The notes beneath the pieces are model-generated. The model was not told the origin of the DNA and made no database searches. It saw only the letters and a list, made by a program, of their open reading frames with translations. DNA of 9,660 nt from Actinomycetota bacterium (GTDB lineage Bacteria; Actinomycetota; Acidimicrobiia; Acidimicrobiales; BP-101): the NCBI GenBank assembly GCA_030838265.1, contig JAUTXA010000191.1, positions 1 through 9,660 on the forward strand, given 5' to 3'. Below are positions 1 through 4,874 of the stretch, piece by piece. Both the position numbers and the translations under genes were made by a program. Positions within the stretch are counted from its first letter, which is position 1. Each line of letters starts with the position of its first letter.

Positions 1-263
1 GGGTGGCGGCCTTGGCTGGCGTGCGGGGCCTGGCCCGGATCGACTTCTTGTTGGACGGGGGCGAGCTGTTCGTCAACGAGATCAACACCATCCCGGGGTC
101 GCTGTCGAAGTACCTGTGGATCGACCCTCCGGTGGCCTTCGACGCCCTGCTCGAGGCCCTGCTCGACGAGGCCATCCGGCGGCCCTCGATCCACTACACG
201 GCCCAGGGGGCAGACGGCTCGGCCCTGCGCTCGGCGGGCACGATCGCCAGCAAGCTGGGCTGA
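1..263 (+). CDS. ddl: D-alanine--D-alanine ligase, C-terminal fragment (5' end outside the window)
   Basis: This is the last ~86 residues of an ATP-grasp ligase that joins two D-alanines for peptidoglycan precursors in the cytoplasm. The frame is open to the left edge, so the visible GTG at 3 is an internal valine codon and not a start. Seen directly: ARIDF at visible residues 11-15, whose Asp is a Mg2+ ligand in the family, followed by VNEINTIPGS at 24-33, the signature carrying the metal-binding Glu and Asn and the glycine-rich substrate loop. The tail after the signature (SLSKYLW...) departs from the usual MYP-type Ddl ending, but the spacing fits. It ends at TGA 261-263, and a 9-bp inverted repeat follows at once. 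A related ATP-grasp ligase of another specificity cannot be excluded from this fragment. Confidence 0.85.
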   Translation, partial: VAALAGVRGLARIDFLLDGGELFVNEINTIPGSLSKYLWIDPPVAFDALLEALLDEAIRRPSIHYTAQGADGSALRSAGTIASKLG

Positions 264-306
264 TTTTCCACAAGCGGTGCGCCGCTCGTCCTCAGCCTGT
301 GGAAAA
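264..306. repeat. Inverted pair of TTTTCCACA sites (DnaA-box-like) after ddl
   Basis: TTTTCCACA at 264-272 is repeated exactly in inverse orientation as TGTGGAAAA at 298-306. Both copies match the relaxed DnaA-box consensus TTWTNCACA. Between them lies a small GCGG/CCGC hairpin (274-277 with 282-285). The arms could also pair in RNA as a 9-bp stem directly after the ddl stop. The side expected to be U-rich in an intrinsic terminator is A-rich, so a standard terminator is not supported. That DnaA binds here is an inference; only the repeat is seen. Confidence 0.5.
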
Positions 307-412
307 AGGCTATTGACTACGTAGCCCGCAAGGCCTACCACTTGAAGTAGTCACCGAGGTTCGATCGAGAAGGGGTCAACCTCTCGGGCGCGACGTCGTT
401 GTCGGGGTCGAG

Positions 413-418
413 AAGGAG
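413..418 (+). promoter_or_regulatory. Ribosome binding site that sets the EAL gene start
   Basis: AAGGAG sits six bases before ATG 425. The in-frame TTG at 419 directly abuts this motif and would leave no spacing, so ATG 425 is the better start. Confidence 0.7.
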
Positions 419-424
419 TTGGCG

Positions 425-1189
425 ATGCATTGGGCCGAACGACGCACCTCTCTGGGGGAAGGCGTCGGGCTGGTCGGCGCCATCGACGCCGGGCAGCTGT
501 TCGTGGCGTACCAACCCGTCATCGACTTGGCCGGGCGCCGGCTGCAGCGCTTCGAGGCCCTGGTGCGCTGGCGCCATCCGCGTCGAGGGGTCCTGTACCC
601 CGTCGACTTCCTTCCTCCGCCGTCGTCGGCCGGACTGGCCCGGCGTCTCACCTACTTCGTGATCAACGACGCGGCGAGGGCGTGCCAGTCGTGGCGGGGC
701 GCCGCCCCGTGGGTGGGCGTGAGTGTCAACGTGTGGCCCGCCGACCTGGCCGACGCCGGCATCGTCGCCCTGTGCGAGGAGCGCGCCAGCGATATCGACC
801 TGACGCTCGAGGTCATCGAGGAGGGGTCGGAGGCGGACTGGCTCGAGCAGCCTGCTCCCGCCGGCGTCTGCCTCAGCCTCGACGACTTCGGGATGGGCGA
901 GTCCTCGCTGCTGCGGCTGCGGTCGAAGTCGGTGACCGAGCTGAAGCTCGACCGACTCTTCGCCGAGCGGCTGGTGACCTCGCCGCGCGATCGCTCGATC
1001 GTGGCCGCCATCGTCGGCCTGGCTCATGACCTCGACATGACGGTCGTGGTCGAGGGGATCGAAGACGCCGACACGGCGCGCATCTGCACCGATATCGGCG
1101 TGGACTTCGGCCAGGGCTGGGCCTTCGGCCGGCCCGCCGCCAACCCCGGCCCCGCCCTGGCGTCGTGGAGCCACCCCCAGCCGGCCTGA
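425..1189 (+). CDS. Stand-alone EAL-domain protein, probable c-di-GMP phosphodiesterase
   Basis: This 254-residue protein is essentially one EAL domain, the fold that hydrolyses cyclic di-GMP to pGpG in the cytoplasm. It has no sensor domain, GGDEF domain or membrane segment. The residues needed for activity are all in place: EALVR at 44-48, the Asn of SVNVW at 102, LEVIEE at 128-133, DDFG at 153-156 in loop 6, K174 and D176 of LKLDR, E210 of VVVEGIE, and Q230-G231 near the end. Loop 6 reads DDFGMGESS instead of the usual DDFGTGYSS, the one visible departure. AAGGAG supports ATG 425. The PH-SHOCT gene begins 18 bp downstream but seems to have its own promoter. With no fused input domain, activity is probably controlled through expression or a partner protein. 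An active enzyme is likely, though a c-di-GMP receptor role is possible. Confidence 0.92.
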   Translation: MHWAERRTSLGEGVGLVGAIDAGQLFVAYQPVIDLAGRRLQRFEALVRWRHPRRGVLYPVDFLPPPSSAGLARRLTYFVINDAARACQSWRGAAPWVGVSVNVWPADLADAGIVALCEERASDIDLTLEVIEEGSEADWLEQPAPAGVCLSLDDFGMGESSLLRLRSKSVTELKLDRLFAERLVTSPRDRSIVAAIVGLAHDLDMTVVVEGIEDADTARICTDIGVDFGQGWAFGRPAANPGPALASWSHPQPA

Positions 1190-1195
1190 GCCTCC

Positions 1196-1210
1196 TACGC
1201 TCTCGGGGTG
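1196..1210 (+). promoter_or_regulatory. Probable leaderless promoter of the PH-SHOCT gene
   Basis: TACGCT at 1196-1201 fits the actinobacterial -10 pattern TANNNT. It is followed by exactly six bases and then GTG 1208, so transcription would begin at or next to the start codon. No Shine-Dalgarno sequence is well placed, which agrees with a leaderless transcript. The same arrangement occurs at 8850-8864. No -35 element is clear; the upstream bases are EAL coding sequence. Confidence 0.5.
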
Positions 1211-1822
1211 CCCTATCCCCGCAAGCTGTTGAACGAGGGCGAGGACGTGGTGCTCGACCTCCGCCCCCACTGGTCGACCCTGGCCGGACCTGTCACTTCG
1301 GTGGTTCTGATGATCATCCTCGCCGTCGCGGTCGGGTCGCAGACCGACAACAAGGTCGTGTCTTTGCTGTTCGGAGCGGCGCTGGCGTTGACGGTGGCCG
1401 CCCTGGTGGTGCGCTGGCTCAAGTGGACGAATACCAACTTCGTTCTCACCTCGGACCGGTTGATCTATCGCTCGGGTGTGCTGTCGAAGCACGGTCGGGA
1501 GATCCCTCTCGAGCGCGTGAACGACATCGCCTTCCACCAGACGATCATCGAGCGCTTGCTCGGCACCGGCGACCTCATGATCGAGTCGGCGGGCGAGCGC
1601 GGCCAGGAGACGTTCGCCGACATCCCGAAGCCGTCGAAGGTGCAGAACGTGCTCTACGCCGAGATGGAGCGGTCGAAGGGGCGGGATGCCGATCGCATGG
1701 CCGGGCGCCACGAGCTGTCGGTGCCCGAGCAGCTCGAGAAGCTGGACGAGCTGCGCCAGCGGGGCGTGATCTCGCAGGCCGAGTTCGACACCAAGAAGCA
1801 GCAGCTGCTCGATCGCATGTAG
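1208..1822 (+). CDS. Membrane protein with bacterial PH domain and C-terminal SHOCT domain
   Basis: This 204-residue protein has a short cytoplasmic N-terminus, two membrane helices (about 25-43 and 50-70), then a bacterial PH domain of the YdbS/DUF304 type (about 72-150). The PH domain has the family's typical run TNTNFVLTSDRLIYRSGVL, then EIPLERVNDI and a conserved FADIP strand. Residues 173-203 form a SHOCT domain, the short two-helix motif found at the C-terminus of many membrane and secreted bacterial proteins, with the usual GVIS-x-x-EF core. The biochemical role of this architecture is not established; membrane assembly or envelope-stress roles are suggested for relatives. GTG 1208 is chosen because the protein is complete from there and because of the leaderless-type promoter. 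A minus-strand gene faces it, and that gene's open frame overlaps the 3' end of this one. Confidence 0.88.
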   Translation: MPYPRKLLNEGEDVVLDLRPHWSTLAGPVTSVVLMIILAVAVGSQTDNKVVSLLFGAALALTVAALVVRWLKWTNTNFVLTSDRLIYRSGVLSKHGREIPLERVNDIAFHQTIIERLLGTGDLMIESAGERGQETFADIPKPSKVQNVLYAEMERSKGRDADRMAGRHELSVPEQLEKLDELRQRGVISQAEFDTKKQQLLDRM

Positions 1823-2459
1823 CGGTCATGCCGTCGGCGCCGTCGACCTTGGGTTGCTCCTCGAGGTCGGAGGGCCTGACGGCCGGGAACCACTCCTCGG
1901 GGGCCTCGCGCAGGAAGGGGTCGGGAAGGGGTCGGTTGGCGCGGGGCCGCCACCGCATGTCGGGCCCGTAGACGCCCCGCTTGATGCGGCGGGCCCGTCC
2001 CTGCTCGACCTCGTAGGCCATGGCGTCGGACAGCGCCCGGATCGGATCCCGGGAGTCGATGGCGAAGCCGCCGAGGTGCAGGTGGGCGTGCAGGTCCTCG
2101 AGCCTCGTCGGCCCACAGCGGCGGAGGACGGCGATGCAGGTGGCCCGGAGACGTCGTCCGTGGAGGAGCTCGGGGTCGGCCGACATCGGTGGGTGCGGGC
2201 GCTCGTCGATGATCGGCGGTCGCCGTCCTTTGCACCACGAGACCGCGGGCCAGAGCCGATCTCGGTAGACGCGCAACTCGTTCGTGAGGACGCGGCGGCG
2301 CCGGATCAGCTCGGCCGCCTCGTCGTCGAGAGCCCGCAGCTCGTCGATGACGCCCTCGCGCTCGATCAGAAGGTCGACGCGGGCGCGGGGTGGGAGCCCC
2401 GATGCCCTGCGCTGCTCGGCCGGCCGCCGGCCACCGAACCCCCAAGGACCCTTGGACAT
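1575..2459 (-). CDS. Coiled-coil plus winged-helix protein of unknown function, with run-on C-terminal frame
   Basis: I cannot name this gene. From ATG 2459, supported by GAGGA six bases upstream, the protein has a charged N-terminus, a heptad-rich probable coiled coil (about 27-70), a linker, and a probable winged-helix domain (about 100-165) with the run RLRATCIAVLRR, a predicted recognition-helix region, and GRARRIKRGVYG as the wing. This resembles HARE-HTH-like and other actinobacterial winged-helix orphans, so DNA binding is the likely role. A compact acidic tail (EAPEEWFP to VDGADG) ends near residue 212. The frame then stays open for another ~82 codons antisense to the PH-SHOCT gene, down to 1575. 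That tail is Ala/Arg/Ser-rich and its third codon positions lose their G/C bias, as expected for an antisense shadow. Either the gene really overlaps, or its proper stop near 1823-1828 was lost; a stop does exist at 1826-1828 in the neighbouring frame. Confidence is good for 1823-2459 and low for the tail. Confidence 0.65.
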   Translation of the reverse strand: MSKGPWGFGGRRPAEQRRASGLPPRARVDLLIEREGVIDELRALDDEAAELIRRRRVLTNELRVYRDRLWPAVSWCKGRRPPIIDERPHPPMSADPELLHGRRLRATCIAVLRRCGPTRLEDLHAHLHLGGFAIDSRDPIRALSDAMAYEVEQGRARRIKRGVYGPDMRWRPRANRPLPDPFLREAPEEWFPAVRPSDLEEQPKVDGADGMTATCDRAAAASWCRTRPARSRPAGAARPASRAARAPTARGARPCDRHPAPSTAPSRRRARSAPSTASGCRRTSPGRARPPTRS

Positions 2460-2465
2460 GTCTGT

Positions 2466-2470
2466 TCCTC
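2466..2470 (-). promoter_or_regulatory. Ribosome binding site of the winged-helix gene
   Basis: On the minus strand GAGGA stands six bases before ATG 2459. This supports that start over upstream alternatives. Confidence 0.65.
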
Positions 2471-2481
2471 ATTTGCGTTTC

Positions 2482-2508
2482 GCCGCGTTGCCCGCGTTAC
2501 CCGCGTTG
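2482..2508 (-). promoter_or_regulatory. Three tandem 9-bp iterons upstream of the winged-helix gene
   Basis: On the minus strand the units read CAACGCGGG, TAACGCGGG and CAACGCGGC, directly abutting, followed by a partial fourth unit GAAACGCAA. They lie about 23-49 bp before ATG 2459, where a promoter or operator would be expected. A 9-bp repeat in front of a probable DNA-binding gene suggests an autoregulatory operator. That role is inferred; the repeats are seen directly. Confidence 0.45.
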
Positions 2509-2609
2509 CGTGGGGAGCGATGCCGCGGCGTCGCCGCCGGCCGATGAACGCTCCGAGTTCCGACCGCTTCCCCCGACCCTACCGACCCCCTGCGACACCA
2601 ATTCAGCCG

Positions 2610-2665
2610 CCCCTCCCATCACCCGTCCCCCGACCCGCCCCCACTCACCCCCGAACCACCCACCC
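2610..2665 (-). other. G-quadruplex-type motif on the minus strand
   Basis: Nine runs of three to five C on the plus strand (for example 2610-2613, 2615-2617, 2622-2624, 2627-2631, 2634-2636, 2638-2642 and 2648-2652) are separated by one to seven bases. Their complement meets the usual G-quadruplex pattern. The G-rich strand is the sense strand of the winged-helix gene. Folding is predicted from the pattern only. Confidence 0.45.
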
Positions 2666-2677
2666 ACCTTGCGCCGA

Positions 2678-2715
2678 CCATTGGCGTCGAATCGACGTCG
2701 ATTCGACGCCAATGG
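2678..2715. repeat. Perfect 38-bp palindrome made of nested palindromes
   Basis: The two 19-bp arms are exact reverse complements with no spacer, centred between 2696 and 2697. The structure is layered. The outer 8-mers are CCATTGGC (2678-2685) and GCCAATGG (2708-2715). Inside lie two adjacent 11-mers, GTCGAATCGAC (2686-2696) and GTCGATTCGAC (2697-2707), each of which is itself a GTCGA-N-TCGAC palindrome. Symmetry breaks at 2677/2716. Possible roles are an operator for two dimers, a terminator hairpin for the gene ending at 2822, or a site for cruciform formation or recombination. There is no T tract on either side. Confidence 0.9.
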
Positions 2716-2725
2716 GCGCGCGAAT

Positions 2726-2767
2726 GGGCGAGGGGGGAGCGCTGGTGGGCGGGCGCTGGTGGGGGGG
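2726..2767 (+). other. G-tract block on the plus strand with an 11-bp direct repeat
   Basis: G runs at 2726-2728, 2732-2737, 2747-2749, 2751-2753 and 2761-2767 face the C runs on the other side of the palindrome. Within the block GCGCTGGTGGG occurs twice, at 2739-2749 and 2753-2763, a 14-bp period. One inter-run gap is nine bases, so the quadruplex pattern is weaker here than on the left side. Confidence 0.4.
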
Positions 2768-2821
2768 AGCGGTCGATCGGCGGCGGCCCGGCGGCCCCAC
2801 CGGCCCGGCGCCCGCGCTAGG

Positions 2822-4795
2822 TCAGAGGAAGGTGACGGTGATGGTCGGTGGGTGGGGGTCGCGGTTGTCGGCCAGGTCGATGGCCGTCGCCGTGACCGCG
2901 TACCGGGCGGGGCTGAGCCCCGAGGGGCGGGGGAACGACCAGGTGCACTGGGTCGGCAGGCTGCACGAGACCGTGGCCCAGTAGGTCTGGGAGGGCAGGC
3001 CGGGACCGGGTGTGAGCTTCGTGAGCACCACCTCGACGGCGCCGACACCTGAGAGGTCATCGGACGCCAGACCGGTGATGGCTTTGGCGGTGGGGACGAG
3101 CGGAAGGTCGGCGATCACCGCTCCGTCGGGGGTGGTGAACGACGTGGCAGCCGGCGTCGGGTCGACGTTGACGCGGTCGACATAGGCGTACGCGAGGTTG
3201 TCGGCAAAGTCGCGGGCGAATCCCGAGACGCTCTGCGCGTAGCCGGCGCCGAGGGTTGTCGGGCCAGTGCAGCTGGCCACGCCGGAGAGATCATCGAGGC
3301 AGTCCCACGACACGGTGACGGGGGCGTTCCACCAGCCGGCGGCGGATTGGTAGCCCGTCGAGGTGAAGGAGCGGGACAGCCTGGGGGTCATGGCGTCGAG
3401 GCTCACGGTTACCGACGTGGTGACCGAGTTTCCGGCGTTGTCGCGGGCCGAGCCGGTGAAGACCTGGTTGCGGCCTTCCCTCGACACCTGCTGATCGGCC
3501 GGGCAGGACGCCACGCCCGAGACGGCGTCGGTGCAGGTGAAGTGCACGCTGCCCGGGCGATTGATCCAGCCCGCCGCGTTGGGCGACGGTCGGACCGAGG
3601 CGGTGATCGTCGGCGGGTGCGTGTCGATACTGGCGGTGATGCTGGCTGTGGCCGAGTTGCCGGCCACGTCGAGGGCCGTCCCCGTCACCGTCTGGTTGGC
3701 GCCGTCGGAGCTCAGCGTGGTGGACGCCGGGCAGCTGGCCATCCCCGACACCCGGTCGAAGCAGACGAACTCGACGTTGACATCGGAGCGGTACCAGCCG
3801 TTGTCGCCGTGGGTGCCGTAGGCGTAGGCGTTGAACTGCGGCGCGGTCCAGTCGACGTTGAACGTCTGGGTGGTCGAGGCCTGGTTCCAGGCCCGGTCGA
3901 ACGCCGTCCCCGTCACCGTCTGGTCGGGGCCCTCGGTGAAGATGCCGACGGGGTAGGGGCAGCGGGCGATGCCCGACTCGGCGTCGGTGCAGTCGAAGCT
4001 CACCTGGGGCATCACCCGGTTGACCCAGCCGGCGGCGTTGGGGGTGGCGTCGATCACGGCGTGGATCTCGGGCGCCGTCACGTCGCTCGACTCGAAGGCG
4101 ACGGGGTACGCCGTGTCGTGGGTCAGGGTCTGGTCCGAGAAGTGGACGGCGGTCAGGGCGGTGGCCCCGTCGGGCGGCTGCACGATCAGGTTCACGTTGG
4201 GCAGGCTCGAGGCCAGGAGGTCGAACGAGGCGGTGCCGCTGGCGTCGGTCGTCCCCCCCAGATCCTCGTGGCCGTAGACGCCGACGCAGTCGGTGGTGCA
4301 GCCCGCCCGCCCGCTGCCGCCGGCGTAGAGCGGGAAGTTGTCGGCGCCGTAGGCAGACCCCTCGAGGCCGACGGTTGCCCCTTCGAAGGGCGCGCCCGTC
4401 GGGCCGGTGACCGTGAACGACACGGTGACCACGGGGACGGTGAGGTCGTCGTGGCGGTCGGTGGTGATGGTGATGGGGACGCCAAGCATCCGGAAGTTGG
4501 GGATGGCGGGGGTGCCGCAGCACGGGGCGTTGGCCTCGAGGGTGTAGTCGCCGGGCACGACCGCCACCGAGAAGGCTCCGCTGTCGTCGGTGGTGAAGTC
4601 GAAGTCCTCGGGGCCCCTCAGGTGGAGGTCGGCGCCGGGCACCACGGCGCCGTGCGATGTCCGCAGGACACCGTCGAAGGTCACGTCGCCCGCCGCGGCC
4701 CGGGCGGGCCCGGCGGCGAGGGTGCCCAGGAGGGCAAGGACAACGACGATGGCGCGGGCGCGGCGCGACCCAATGACCGACCCCAGCTTCGCCAT
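2822..4795 (-). CDS. Secreted protein with two CnaB-like domains and tandem cysteine-paired Ig-like repeats
   Basis: This 657-residue exported protein starts at ATG 4795, with GGGAGG ten bases upstream; an in-frame TTG at 4813 overlaps that motif and is disfavoured. Residues 1-33 form a Sec signal peptide (RRAR, hydrophobic core, cleavage likely after ARA). Two carboxypeptidase-regulatory/CnaB-like beta domains follow (about 36-121 and 123-235). Then come four Ig-like repeats of 75-78 residues (about 241-317, 318-394, 395-469, 470-547) and a diverged fifth unit to the end. Each of the four carries C-x-D-x-x-S-G-x-A-x-C (Cys 269/279, 345/355, 421/431, 499/509), probably a disulfide, then a TGTA-D-x-A-x-N-type strand. 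There is no LPxTG signal, C-terminal helix or catalytic motif, so it is probably released or held non-covalently. A binding or structural role is inferred; ligand unknown. It lies 79 bp downstream of galK on the same strand, so read-through is possible. Confidence 0.85.
   Translation of the reverse strand: MAKLGSVIGSRRARAIVVVLALLGTLAAGPARAAAGDVTFDGVLRTSHGAVVPGADLHLRGPEDFDFTTDDSGAFSVAVVPGDYTLEANAPCCGTPAIPNFRMLGVPITITTDRHDDLTVPVVTVSFTVTGPTGAPFEGATVGLEGSAYGADNFPLYAGGSGRAGCTTDCVGVYGHEDLGGTTDASGTASFDLLASSLPNVNLIVQPPDGATALTAVHFSDQTLTHDTAYPVAFESSDVTAPEIHAVIDATPNAAGWVNRVMPQVSFDCTDAESGIARCPYPVGIFTEGPDQTVTGTAFDRAWNQASTTQTFNVDWTAPQFNAYAYGTHGDNGWYRSDVNVEFVCFDRVSGMASCPASTTLSSDGANQTVTGTALDVAGNSATASITASIDTHPPTITASVRPSPNAAGWINRPGSVHFTCTDAVSGVASCPADQQVSREGRNQVFTGSARDNAGNSVTTSVTVSLDAMTPRLSRSFTSTGYQSAAGWWNAPVTVSWDCLDDLSGVASCTGPTTLGAGYAQSVSGFARDFADNLAYAYVDRVNVDPTPAATSFTTPDGAVIADLPLVPTAKAITGLASDDLSGVGAVEVVLTKLTPGPGLPSQTYWATVSCSLPTQCTWSFPRPSGLSPARYAVTATAIDLADNRDPHPPTITVTFL
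3155..4075 (-). repeat. Four tandem Ig-like repeat units within the secreted-protein gene
   Basis: The four units encode residues 241-547 and share the layout P-x-I/L, a GW-x-N/R strand, the double-cysteine SG motif and a Q-x-V-x-G-x-A turn before an aspartate-rich linker ending in T/H-x-P. The copies are clearly diverged at the DNA level, which points to old duplications under selection. Confidence 0.7.
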
Positions 4796-4805
4796 CCCCG
4801 TTGTG

Positions 4806-4811
4806 CCTCCC
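4806..4811 (-). promoter_or_regulatory. Ribosome binding site that sets the secreted-protein start
   Basis: GGGAGG on the minus strand is ten bases before ATG 4795. It overlaps the alternative TTG start at 4811-4813, which argues against that start. Confidence 0.6.
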
Positions 4812-4874
4812 AATCGCCGTCCCCCCTTGATTCGCCGTCGGGGAGCGTTGTTCCTGGTCAGGGGGCGTGTGGGG

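Larger units (their letters stand above)
2509..2821. other. Gene-free region rich in secondary structure
   Basis: No credible coding frame lies here. The open frames that cross it are low-complexity Pro/Arg/Gly strings on both strands. Reading left to right, it holds a C-tract block (2610-2665), a perfect 38-bp palindrome (2678-2715), a G-tract block (2726-2767) and a very GC-rich stretch next to the stop codon of the secreted-protein gene. In that last stretch the 10-mer CGGCCCGGCG occurs twice (2784-2793 and 2801-2810). The region is both the 3' flank of the secreted-protein gene and the 5' flank of the winged-helix gene, so it may combine termination with control of the latter. Confidence 0.6.

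Noticed and set aside
264..306. Intrinsic terminator after ddl
   Set aside because: A stem exists, but the 3' side is A-rich instead of U-rich, so the standard terminator pattern is not met.
308..326. GGCTA/TAGCC inverted repeat around the 8-bp palindrome CTACGTAG
   Set aside because: Short and imperfect; no supporting context to make it an operator.
313..341. TTGACT with a possible -10 17 bp on (TACCAC) as an EAL promoter
   Set aside because: The -35 is good but the -10 matches only half of the consensus, so it is not enough to call.
335..1711. 458-codon minus-strand open frame across the EAL and PH-SHOCT genes
   Set aside because: Its translation is His/Arg/Gly/Pro-rich low complexity with no domain, and it lies antisense to two well-supported genes. 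GC-rich DNA keeps such frames open.
1854..2984. 376-codon plus-strand frame through the winged-helix gene and the palindrome region
   Set aside because: No recognisable domain, codon bias opposite to that of real genes here, and it crosses the low-complexity C/G tracts.
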